From Bacteroidota bacterium (GTDB lineage Bacteria > Zhuqueibacterota > JdFR-76 > DREG01): 9,172 nt of DNA. The stretch spans positions 1 to 9,172 of the forward strand of contig JAUXJX010000048.1 in assembly GCA_030624545.1 (NCBI GenBank), written 5' to 3'. Below the pieces are notes generated by a model, which saw only the letters and a program-made list of their open reading frames with translations, ran no database searches and had not been told where the DNA came from. Of the stretch, positions 1 to 6,781 are shown one piece after another (within the stretch, counting starts at the first letter, position 1; each line of letters begins with the position of its first letter). The position numbers and the translations under genes are program-made.

Positions 1-1
1 T

Positions 2-676
2 AAGCAATTCCGTCTTGCCGGTCTGTTTGAAACGGGAATGTTCGAATTTGACAATACCTTTGCGCTGATTTCCATTGCGGACGCTCAGCAGCTTCTGAAT
101 ATGGAAGGTGAAGTTCACGGCATTGAAATCAAACTGGATGACATGTACGCGGCGGGAGATGTTGCCAGCGCGCTAAATGAAAAATTCGGCTATCCCTATA
201 ATTACACCCTCACCTGGTACGAGCTCCATCGTAACTTATTCTCCTGGATGAAATTGGAAAAGATGGCCATGTTTGTGGTCTTAAGTCTCATCATCATGGT
301 AGCGGCCTTTAACATAATCAGCAGCCTAATCATGATTGTCATGGAAAAGACAAAAGAGATCGGCATTCTGAAATCCATGGGTGCAACGAGACGGGGTATT
401 ATCCGCATATTCATGTTCGAGGGACTGGTGATCGGAATTGGCGGAACGATTATGGGAGGCGGCCTTGGCTACCTGGCTTGTTGGGCCCAGTTGAAATATA
501 AGCTCTTTGCTCTGCCTTCAGACATCTATTTTATTAATTTCTTGCCAATACGAATGGAAGCTGCGGATTTTATCTACATTGCCTTAGCGGCGATTGGCCT
601 GAGTTTTCTTGCGACCGTATATCCGGCGTTCAGGGCAGGCAAGTTGGACCCTGTAACAGCGATCAGGTACGAATGA
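2..676 (+). CDS. lolC: LolC/LolE-family lipoprotein-releasing ABC transporter permease (3' part)
   Basis: Inner-membrane permease of the Lol transporter, which extracts outer-membrane lipoproteins from the inner membrane and passes them to LolA. The frame is open to the left edge, so only the last 224 residues are seen; the ATG at 38 is internal, since the preceding codons already give the family-like phrase GLFETGMFEFD. The visible part is the end of the periplasmic MacB-like domain followed by the FtsX domain. A membrane segment (AMFVVLSLIIMVAAFNIISS) leads into the cytoplasmic coupling stretch EKTKEIGILKSMGATRRGI. Two more hydrophobic segments follow, and the protein ends in DPVTAIRYE, typical of the family tail. 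Its stop overlaps the lolD start (ATGA at 673-676), indicating one operon. LolC, LolE and the single-permease LolF cannot be told apart from this fragment, so the symbol is provisional; the family call is strong. Confidence 0.9.
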   Translation, partial: KQFRLAGLFETGMFEFDNTFALISIADAQQLLNMEGEVHGIEIKLDDMYAAGDVASALNEKFGYPYNYTLTWYELHRNLFSWMKLEKMAMFVVLSLIIMVAAFNIISSLIMIVMEKTKEIGILKSMGATRRGIIRIFMFEGLVIGIGGTIMGGGLGYLACWAQLKYKLFALPSDIYFINFLPIRMEAADFIYIALAAIGLSFLATVYPAFRAGKLDPVTAIRYE

Positions 677-1374
677 CGACGGGAAACAGAGTCACTCTTC
701 GGGCAGAGGGACTTTTCAAGTCCTATTTCCTGGCAAAGCAGGAGATTCCTGTCCTCAAAGGAATTGAACTGGAAATAAACAGAGGGGAACTGCTGGTTAT
801 TGTTGGTCCCTCCGGGGTGGGCAAGAGCACATTGCTGCATATCCTGTGCGCCCTGGATCGCCCAAGCCTCGGACAGGTATACATTTCCGACTCGCCCATT
901 TTCGATAAGGATGACAACGAATTGGCAGACTTTCGTAATCGAACCGTCGGTTTCGTTTTTCAGTTTCATCATCTATTGGGGGAATTTACCGCCCTGGAAA
1001 ACGTGGCGATGCCCGGCCTTATCGGAGGTCTGTCGAAAAGATCCTGTTTCGAAAAAGCAGGTCATCTGCTCGAGGAGTTGAATTTGCAGCATCGCAGCGA
1101 TCACAAGCCGAGTGAGTTGTCCGGCGGCGAGCAGCAGAGGGTCGCCGTCGCAAGGGCGATGATCAATGATCCGAAGATTATTATGGCTGATGAACCCTCA
1201 GGAAATTTGGACGTTAAATCCAGTGAGGCTTTGCATGATATTTTGCAGGAGTTGGCACGGGAAAAAAAACAGACCATTGTCATCGCAACACACAACTTAG
1301 AGCTTGCAGGCCGCGCGAATCGTGTAATTGAAATGTATGATGGCAGGATAAGAAGAGATTCCGGAGTGAACTGA
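673..1374 (+). CDS. lolD: Lipoprotein-releasing system ATP-binding protein LolD
   Basis: Cytoplasmic ATPase that powers the LolCDE complex. At 233 residues it has the normal LolD length and every ABC landmark: Walker A GPSGVGKS (45-52), the Q-loop in GFVFQFHHLLGEFTALENV (Q97), signature LSGGEQQR (149-156), Walker B IIMADE (169-174) with the D-loop GNLD just after, and the switch histidine in ATHN (H207). The phrase FQFHHLL-EFTALEN is characteristic of LolD within the MacB/LolD/FtsE group. The ATG lies in the ATGA overlap with the upstream permease and has no clear Shine-Dalgarno, so translation is probably coupled. The close relatives FtsE and MacB are less likely, given the LolC-type partner and the Q-loop phrase. 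The stop overlaps the next gene by one base. Confidence 0.95.
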   Translation: MTTGNRVTLRAEGLFKSYFLAKQEIPVLKGIELEINRGELLVIVGPSGVGKSTLLHILCALDRPSLGQVYISDSPIFDKDDNELADFRNRTVGFVFQFHHLLGEFTALENVAMPGLIGGLSKRSCFEKAGHLLEELNLQHRSDHKPSELSGGEQQRVAVARAMINDPKIIMADEPSGNLDVKSSEALHDILQELAREKKQTIVIATHNLELAGRANRVIEMYDGRIRRDSGVN

Positions 1375-1892
1375 TGCTTTGTCAACGTTGTTTCGAAAAG
1401 CATGCGACCATCAGCATTACCCAGATTGTTAACGGCAAAAAGTCGGAATTGAACATTTGTGAGGACTGCGCAAAAGAGGAGGGGGTCGAAGCCTCGATTT
1501 CCAATCTGCCCCAGGTCTTTACTAAAATGATATTGGATGTCCTTAAACAGAGAGAAAAAGACGCAAATCTTGCGGGCCGCGAATTTGGCCCGCGCAAGTG
1601 CTCATCTTGCGGCTATTCCTGGGAAGATTTCCGCAAGAGCGGACTGTTGGGTTGCGACAAATGTTATGTCTCCTTTAAGCAACCCCTTGCCGATGTCGTT
1701 AAGCAGATTCACGGAAATGCCCGCCACACGGGGGAACAAGCGAAATCGAAGCAGAAGGGAAAGTCGGCGGAGGAGATACGGGCAATTCTGGAAGGCTCTC
1801 TGAGGGAGGCAGTTCTGAAAGAAGAGTACGAAAAGGCCGCGGAGATTCGCGATAAGATCCGTTCATTGAAACGGGACGACAGAATCAGCTAA
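1374..1892 (+). CDS. mcsA: McsA-like zinc-finger and UVR-domain protein, probable activator of the McsB arginine kinase
   Basis: In Firmicutes, McsA binds and activates the arginine kinase McsB. This 172-residue protein has the McsA layout: four CxxC pairs, CQRC (3-6), CEDC (29-32), CSSC (76-79) and CDKC (94-97), which should form two zinc sites. A charged linker follows, then a C-terminal UVR helix hairpin (about 143-168, with EEYEKAAEIRDKIRSL), the UvrB/UvrC-type motif also found in ClpC. The ATG overlaps the lolD stop (TGATG) and is preceded by GGAG at 1363-1366, a well-spaced ribosome binding site, so it is cotranscribed and likely coupled with lolD. mcsB and clpC follow after a 253-base gap, which supports the McsA reading over a generic UVR-motif protein. 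No CtsR-like gene precedes it in the window. Confidence 0.88.
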   Translation: MLCQRCFEKHATISITQIVNGKKSELNICEDCAKEEGVEASISNLPQVFTKMILDVLKQREKDANLAGREFGPRKCSSCGYSWEDFRKSGLLGCDKCYVSFKQPLADVVKQIHGNARHTGEQAKSKQKGKSAEEIRAILEGSLREAVLKEEYEKAAEIRDKIRSLKRDDRIS

Positions 1893-1979
1893 GACAGGTA
1901 TTTCTGAATATATCAGTAAATCACGATGCAGAAATAGAGAGTCAGAAGTTATTGTAATTATTGATATTATGGCTTTTGT

Positions 1980-1991
1980 TGTCACCTGACA
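1980..1991. promoter_or_regulatory. Possible operator dyad TGTCA-CC-TGACA
   Basis: A perfect 5-base inverted repeat (TGTCA/TGACA) is separated by CC in the mcsA-mcsB gap. The two-base spacing suits binding by a dimeric regulator better than an RNA hairpin. A 10-base match can arise by chance, and I cannot assign it to a known regulator. Confidence 0.25.
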
Positions 1992-2051
1992 TGGCCGCGA
2001 AACAAAATGTTACGGAATGGACTTATTTTTTTAATTATCTCCAATATATAT

Positions 2052-2080
2052 TTGCATAGATTTCAAAATTGGTTTATTTT
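2052..2080 (+). promoter_or_regulatory. Weak candidate sigma-70-type promoter for mcsB-clpC
   Basis: TTGCAT (2052-2057) and TATTTT (2075-2080) are separated by 17 bases. The first matches TTGACA at three of six positions and the second matches TATAAT at four of six. It sits in AT-rich DNA directly upstream of the palindromes and about 65 bases before mcsB, where a promoter is expected. The match is poor enough to be chance. Confidence 0.2.
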
Positions 2081-2085
2081 AACTA

Positions 2086-2107
2086 CGAATTCGAGACTTC
2101 GAAGTCT
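2086..2107. promoter_or_regulatory. Adjoining palindromes upstream of mcsB
   Basis: Two perfect palindromes abut: CGAATTCG (2086-2093) and AGACTTCGAAGTCT (2094-2107). The 14-base one could be a repressor site, or in RNA a short 5-base-pair hairpin with a UCGA loop. It lies just downstream of the candidate promoter and 38 bases before the mcsB start, a good place for an operator. It is not followed by a T-tract, so it is not a terminator. The regulator is unknown. Confidence 0.35.
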
Positions 2108-2145
2108 TTAATGGACTAGGATTTTGATGAGCCGCGCACGATATC

Positions 2146-3198
2146 ATGCAAGGAATGGACGACATACTAGAGAAACCTGCTGTTTGGTTAGGGAGCGACG
2201 CAGCGCATTCAGACGTGGTTCTCTCCAGTCGTGTTCGGCTAGCCCGCAATTTGCGAGATTATCCCTTTCCTAATCATGCCTCCGGTGAAATCCTCCATGA
2301 CGTTCTAGCTGAAGCAAAACAAGCGGTTCGGTCCAATTCGGAATTTTCCGGGGGGAATGTATGGGAATTAAATCAGCTTTCTTCAGCCGAACGGCGACTG
2401 CTGTTTGAGCGCCGCCTGATCAGTGCCCAATTTGCAGAGGAATACGCCAACGGAGCCGTGGTCTTGGATGATGGATGTAGATTGTCGATCATGATCAATG
2501 AGGAAGACCACTTTCGCATACAAATCCTTGGACAGGGGCTGAACTTGTTGCCATTATGGGAGCGCATCGGTAGATTGGATTGCGAATTGGGGGATGAACT
2601 AAACTTTGCCTTTGATGAGTCCTTTGGATATCTGACCTCCTGTCCATCCAATGTTGGCACGGGTCTCCGTCTCTCCGTAATGATGCATCTTCCGGCACTT
2701 ACGATGATGGGAGAACTCTCTTCGATTGTTGAAAACCGGGAAGAATTGCAGATCGCCGTTCGAGGATTTTATGGTGAGGGTAGTGATGTTGTCGGTCGTA
2801 TCTACCAAATTTCCAATAGCTTATCCCTGGGATGGACCGGGCCGGATCTGCTGCAGGGCCTTCTAAAGATAGCTCAAGATACTGTCGATAAAGAATTTGA
2901 AGCTCGTCGGAAACTGTTGGATACTCAGAGGATTGATGTTGAAGACAGGGTCTTTCGGTCACTTGGAACTTTAGAGCGGGCAAGGAAGTTAAGCTTACCA
3001 GAATTTATAGGGCAATACTCGAATTTAATGCTGGGCATTTCAACTGGAATAATTTCTGAAATCGATCCGTTATCACTTCATGGACTTCTGCTCTGGGTTC
3101 AACCGGCACATATCCAATGGCATTTTGGCGAAGAAATGTGCGAAACCGAGAGAGATGTCTGCAGGGCTGATCTGGTTCGGTCGCGCCTTGGTCTCTGA
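2146..3198 (+). CDS. mcsB: Protein-arginine kinase McsB
   Basis: Transfers phosphate from ATP to arginine side chains of proteins, marking them for ClpC-ClpP. The 350-residue product has the phosphagen-kinase fold motifs: DVVLSSRVRLARN (23-35), NEEDH (118-122), CPSNVGTGLR (166-175) and GFYGEGSD (207-214). The acidic pair E120 and E211 and the cysteine C166 fall where the McsB active site is described. Near the C terminus, RDVCRA (336-341) fits the RDxxRA motif of the allosteric phospho-arginine site, which separates McsB from creatine and arginine kinases. The start is uncertain: ATG at 2146 or ATG at 2155 (nine bases later) both give a normal N terminus, and neither has a good Shine-Dalgarno; an in-frame stop at 2128-2130 excludes earlier starts. 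clpC begins 34 bases downstream. Confidence 0.95.
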   Translation: MQGMDDILEKPAVWLGSDAAHSDVVLSSRVRLARNLRDYPFPNHASGEILHDVLAEAKQAVRSNSEFSGGNVWELNQLSSAERRLLFERRLISAQFAEEYANGAVVLDDGCRLSIMINEEDHFRIQILGQGLNLLPLWERIGRLDCELGDELNFAFDESFGYLTSCPSNVGTGLRLSVMMHLPALTMMGELSSIVENREELQIAVRGFYGEGSDVVGRIYQISNSLSLGWTGPDLLQGLLKIAQDTVDKEFEARRKLLDTQRIDVEDRVFRSLGTLERARKLSLPEFIGQYSNLMLGISTGIISEIDPLSLHGLLLWVQPAHIQWHFGEEMCETERDVCRADLVRSRLGL

Positions 3199-3216
3199 TT
3201 CCAAGTAACTGTCCTT

Positions 3217-3224
3217 AGGTGGAG
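3217..3224 (+). promoter_or_regulatory. Strong ribosome binding site of clpC
   Basis: AGGTGGAG lies eight bases before the ATG at 3233. It is the best Shine-Dalgarno in the window and fixes the clpC start. It suggests clpC is translated more strongly than mcsB, whose start lacks a comparable site. Confidence 0.75.
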
Positions 3225-3232
3225 ACAAATAA

Positions 3233-5701
3233 ATGAAAAACAATTTTTCCAGTCGGGTCCAAATGGTTATTCAATTTGCACGCGAAGAAGCAATGCGGCT
3301 GGGACATGACTATATCGGCACGGAACACCTGTTACTCGGTCTGCTTCGCGAAGGAGAGGGAATCGCCGCAGAGATCTTGAAGAACATTGGACTCGACCTC
3401 GAAGAACTGCGCAAGGCCATTGAAGAGACAGTCCGATCTACCGGCGATACGGCGACGATTGGCAATATTCCATTTACAAAGCGGGCAGAGAAAGTCCTGA
3501 AGATGTCTTATATGGAGGCAGATCGATTCAAATCGGATATTATTGGAACAGAACATCTGTTGCTGGCCCTTTCCAAGGAGCGTGACGGTGTTGCGGCACA
3601 GATTTTGATGAGCTTTGGGGTTAACTATGATACGATTCGCCAGGAACTGGATAATATTATCAAGGGAACACCTACCATGCACGAGGAAACAACCAAGAAA
3701 TCGAAGACGCCCGCTCTGGATCATTTTGGTAGAGATCTGACGGAATTAGCCCAAAAAGGTGAACTGGATCCGATTATCGGAAGGGATGATGAGATTCAGC
3801 GGGTGGCACAGATATTAAGTCGAAGGAAAAAGAATAATCCAGTCCTCATTGGCGAACCGGGTGTTGGGAAAACCGCGATTGCGGAGGGCTTGGCTTTGCG
3901 CATCACATACAAAAAAGTTCCACGAGTGCTGCACAACAAGCGCGTGGTTACCCTTGATTTGGGAGCCATCGTGGCCGGAACAAAATATCGGGGCCAATTT
4001 GAGGAAAGAATAAAGGCTGTTCTCAACGAACTGGAAAAATCCCGGGAAGTAATCCTTTTCATCGATGAGCTTCATACCATTGTCGGCGCTGGCGGCGCAT
4101 CGGGTTCTCTTGATGCTTCCAATATGTTCAAGCCGGCTTTGGCACGGGGCGAATTACAATGCATCGGTGCAACCACGCTTGACGAATACAGACAATACAT
4201 CGAAAAAGATGGAGCCCTGGAAAGAAGATTTCAAAAGATAATGATTGATGCGCCCAGCGTCGATGAAACGATCGAAATACTACAGGGGCTGGGAGAGAAG
4301 TACGAAAAGCACCATCGCGTAAGGTTCGCCGGTGACGCCCTCATAGCCTGTGTGAGAATGGCAGACCGCTACATTTCCGATCGATATCTTCCTGACAAAG
4401 CCATCGACGTGATGGATGAGTCCGGTTCCATGGTGCACCTGGCCAATGTGGTTGTGCCAAAGGAGATCCTCGTCTTAGAAGAAAAGATCAAGGAGGTTCG
4501 CAAGCAGAAGGATGATGTCATCAAGGACCAGGCATTCGAAAAGGCTGCTGAATTGCGCGATCTTGAAAAGAAGCTCAATCAACAATTGGAAGCAGCAAAA
4601 CTCCGCTGGCAGGAAGCCGAAGATGAAGTTGTTGGCTCAGTGGAGCTCAAAGATGTCGCAAAGGTAATTTCCATGATGACGGGGATACCTGTCCAGAGAG
4701 TCGCGAAAACGGAATCGCAGCGTCTCTTGGACATGGAAACAGAGCTAAAGAAAAAGGTGGTTGGCCAGGACGAAGTGCTGCAAATACTCACAAAGGCAAT
4801 CCAGCGCACGCGGGCGGGCCTCAAGGATCCCCACCGTCCCATCGGTTCTTTTCTCTTTTTGGGGCAGACCGGCGTTGGCAAGACCCATTTAGCCAAGGTG
4901 TTGGCCGAATATCTCTTTGAAGACTCAAACGCACTGGTGCGAATAGATATGTCCGAGTTTATCGAGAAGTTCTCAGTGTCCAGGTTAACCGGGGCGCCCC
5001 CGGGCTATGTCGGCTATGAAGAAGGTGGACAGCTTACGGAGAAGGTTCGCCGGCATCCATACTCCGTGGTGCTCTTTGACGAAATCGAGAAAGCTCATCC
5101 GGACGTGTTCAATATTCTTCTGCAGATTATGGATGATGGTCAGTTGACGGATGGTCTCGGCCGCAAAGTAGATTTCAAGAACACGATTTTGATCATGACC
5201 TCAAACATTGGCGCTCGTGACATAAAGTTGGGCTCGAAAATTGGATTCGCCAGCCAGGATGAAAAAAGCGACTATGAATTTGTGAAAGACAAGCTTATGG
5301 ATGAAGTCCGGCGCCTGTTCAATCCGGAGTTTTTGAACCGTCTGGACGAAACTGTGGTATTCCACGCATTGACAAGGGCAAACATGCTCAGCATCGTTTC
5401 GATTGAATTGGCAGAGGTTGTCAAGAGGGTGGAGGATCGGGAGATTGAAGTATCATTGACGGATGGGGCGAAAGAATTCCTGGTAGACAAGGGTTTCGAT
5501 CCGGTCAACGGTGCGCGGCCGTTGAAGCGAACCATTCAAAAGCACTTGGAAGACCCCCTCGCCGAAGAGCTGTTAAAGGGAAAATTTCAAGATGGAAGCC
5601 ACGTGCAGGTACGCAAAAAAGGTGAAAAGCTGGACTTTGTGGAAATCGGCCGGAAAATTATTGATGCAGATCACGCTGGCGAGGAAGTAAAGAACGTTTA
5701 G
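3233..5701 (+). CDS. clpC: ATP-dependent Clp protease ATP-binding subunit ClpC
   Basis: Hexameric AAA+ unfoldase that feeds substrates to ClpP. The 822 residues are the normal ClpC length. An N-domain of two Clp-N repeats (about 1-145) carries GTEH twice (29-32 and 105-108), where the phospho-arginine pockets of Bacillus ClpC lie. D1 has Walker A GEPGVGKT (207-214) and Walker B VILFIDE (273-279). A short middle domain with a UVR motif (about 430-458, [10 protein letters not shown]) marks ClpC rather than ClpA or ClpB. D2 has Walker A GQTGVGKT (544-551), Walker B VVLFDE (612-617), an arginine-finger phrase FLNRLDE (700-706) and sensor 2 GARPLKR (760-766). IGF (670-672) is the ClpP-docking loop tripeptide. 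It follows mcsB closely and is ended by a terminator, so mcsB-clpC is probably one transcription unit. ClpP is not in the window. Confidence 0.97.
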   Translation: MKNNFSSRVQMVIQFAREEAMRLGHDYIGTEHLLLGLLREGEGIAAEILKNIGLDLEELRKAIEETVRSTGDTATIGNIPFTKRAEKVLKMSYMEADRFKSDIIGTEHLLLALSKERDGVAAQILMSFGVNYDTIRQELDNIIKGTPTMHEETTKKSKTPALDHFGRDLTELAQKGELDPIIGRDDEIQRVAQILSRRKKNNPVLIGEPGVGKTAIAEGLALRITYKKVPRVLHNKRVVTLDLGAIVAGTKYRGQFEERIKAVLNELEKSREVILFIDELHTIVGAGGASGSLDASNMFKPALARGELQCIGATTLDEYRQYIEKDGALERRFQKIMIDAPSVDETIEILQGLGEKYEKHHRVRFAGDALIACVRMADRYISDRYLPDKAIDVMDESGSMVHLANVVVPKEILVLEEKIKEVRKQKDDVIKDQAFEKAAELRDLEKKLNQQLEAAKLRWQEAEDEVVGSVELKDVAKVISMMTGIPVQRVAKTESQRLLDMETELKKKVVGQDEVLQILTKAIQRTRAGLKDPHRPIGSFLFLGQTGVGKTHLAKVLAEYLFEDSNALVRIDMSEFIEKFSVSRLTGAPPGYVGYEEGGQLTEKVRRHPYSVVLFDEIEKAHPDVFNILLQIMDDGQLTDGLGRKVDFKNTILIMTSNIGARDIKLGSKIGFASQDEKSDYEFVKDKLMDEVRRLFNPEFLNRLDETVVFHALTRANMLSIVSIELAEVVKRVEDREIEVSLTDGAKEFLVDKGFDPVNGARPLKRTIQKHLEDPLAEELLKGKFQDGSHVQVRKKGEKLDFVEIGRKIIDADHAGEEVKNV

Positions 5702-5865
5702 CTTTCCACCAATACTTCCCTAATTTGAAAATCCCGGTTTTGTATGATCGGGATTTTTTATTTTTGTTCCTGACTGAAAAATTGAGTAGATTTCTGGTGC
5801 TTGAATCTTGGATTGGGCAAACTAGGTCCAGGTCATCTTAAAGGAAGAAACTCATCGAAAATCAA
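5702..5865. other. Intergenic region between clpC and hpnC
   Basis: This stretch holds the clpC terminator in its left part. The rest (about 5767-5865) must carry the hpn promoter if the terminator is efficient, but I see no convincing -35/-10 pair, sigma-54 site or heat-shock promoter. A purine-rich AAGGAAG lies at 5841-5847, before hpnC. Confidence 0.5.
5728..5766 (+). terminator. Rho-independent terminator after clpC
   Basis: AAAATCCCG (5728-5736) pairs perfectly over nine bases with CGGGATTTT (5749-5757) across a 12-base loop. The stem is followed by a T-rich tract to 5766. It starts 27 bases after the clpC stop and separates the stress genes from the squalene genes. Confidence 0.88.
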
Positions 5866-6759
5866 TTGAAAAATGCTCAGGCCTATTGCAGAGGGTTGGC
5901 TCGCGCTCACTATGAGAATTTCACACTCGGTTCTTTTCTTTTGCCGCATCGATTAAGGCAGCATATTTACAACATCTATGCATATTGTCGAATGTCGGAC
6001 GACCTCGCGGACGAAGGAAATGCCCCTGAACAGCGGCTTGTTCTCCTGGACGAATGGGATGAAAAATTAGCTGCATGTTACAGAGGAGAATATCTTCATC
6101 CTGTCTTCCTGGCGCTGAAGGAAACAATTTCGGAATTCGGCATACCCATCGACCCCTTTCGCAATCTGCTCATCGCATTTCGTCAAGATCAACTTGTCAC
6201 TCGCTACGAGACCTATGATGATTTGTTGGGTTACTGCAGGAACTCGGCGAATCCGGTTGGCCGGCTCTATCTCTATCTTTTTCGGCTTGCCGGGCCGGAG
6301 AGGTTTATCTACTCAGACGCAATATGTACTGCACTGCAACTCACCAATTTTTGGCAGGATGTCACCGTTGATCTGATGAAGGGTCGAATCTATGTCCCAC
6401 TCGAGGACTTACGTCGATTTGATTGTACAGAGGAGGATTTGCAAAAATCGCATGCCTCTTCCGCAGCTCGTCGCTTGATCGAATTCGAAGTGAATCGAAC
6501 TCAGCAGCTCTTTAACCAGGGCATATATCTTCTGAGCATAGTTCCGCCTCGTGCTCGATATGAAATCTCACTGTTCATCCGCGGCGGCGAAGCTATTCTA
6601 AAGGAAATCCGCAAGCACAAATATGACACGCTGCAAAAGCGCCCCGTGCTCGGGAAGGGTCAAAAACTGAGACTGATGCTGCAAACTTTTTTGCGGCGTG
6701 AAGGTCATTCCAACGCAGTTTCCAAGACAATAGTCAGGCCTGCGGTGTCACAGGATTGA
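5866..6759 (+). CDS. hpnC: Hydroxysqualene synthase HpnC (squalene synthase family)
   Basis: Converts presqualene diphosphate to hydroxysqualene in the three-enzyme HpnD-HpnC-HpnE route to squalene. The 297 residues are normal for the trans-isoprenyl head-to-head synthase family. Both aspartate-rich diphosphate-magnesium motifs are present: DDLADE (45-50) after YAYCRMS, and QDVTVD (164-169), followed by GRIYVPLEDL. NFTLGSFLLPHRLR near the N terminus and SANPVGRLYLYLF (127-139) are HpnC-like rather than HpnD-like. The start is awkward: no in-frame ATG occurs before residue 43, so the TTG at 5866 is used here. The AAGGAAG ribosome site (5841-5847) is 18 bases from it and would better fit an ATC codon at 5854. 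hpnD follows 22 bases downstream. Confidence 0.92.
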   Translation: MKNAQAYCRGLARAHYENFTLGSFLLPHRLRQHIYNIYAYCRMSDDLADEGNAPEQRLVLLDEWDEKLAACYRGEYLHPVFLALKETISEFGIPIDPFRNLLIAFRQDQLVTRYETYDDLLGYCRNSANPVGRLYLYLFRLAGPERFIYSDAICTALQLTNFWQDVTVDLMKGRIYVPLEDLRRFDCTEEDLQKSHASSAARRLIEFEVNRTQQLFNQGIYLLSIVPPRARYEISLFIRGGEAILKEIRKHKYDTLQKRPVLGKGQKLRLMLQTFLRREGHSNAVSKTIVRPAVSQD

Positions 6760-6781
6760 ATTTGCTTTCGGCTGGAGTCCG

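Larger units (their letters stand above)
1893..2145. other. AT-rich intergenic region between mcsA and mcsB
   Basis: This 253-base stretch holds no convincing gene and is visibly more AT-rich than the flanking coding DNA, for example around 2024-2060 and 2061-2085. It contains a 12-base dyad at 1980-1991, adjoining palindromes at 2086-2093 and 2094-2107, a weak promoter-like hexamer pair, and an ATG with a Shine-Dalgarno at 2127 that is out of frame with mcsB. No run of Ts follows a strong stem, so I see no intrinsic terminator after mcsA. No CIRCE (TTAGCACTC-N9-GAGTGCTAA) and no GGTCAAA-type CtsR box is visible. The most likely role is a promoter and control region for mcsB-clpC. Confidence 0.6.

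Noticed and set aside
574..972. 132-codon open frame on the minus strand over lolC-lolD
   Set aside because: It is antisense to the conserved LolC tail and LolD Walker A region and has no family features.
1904..1916. Small hairpin CTGA-ATATA-TCAG after mcsA as a terminator
   Set aside because: The stem has only four base pairs and no T-run follows.
1893..2145. CIRCE element or CtsR box controlling mcsB-clpC
   Set aside because: Neither the CIRCE inverted repeat nor tandem GGTCAAA-type heptamers are visible on either strand.
3332..3724. 130-codon open frame on the minus strand inside clpC
   Set aside because: It is antisense to the ClpC N-domain, and its cysteine-rich content reflects the opposite-strand codons.
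5767..5865. Sigma-54 or heat-shock promoter for hpnC, suggested by TGGTGC and CTTGAA near 5795-5806
   Set aside because: The second conserved element is missing at the required spacing in both cases.
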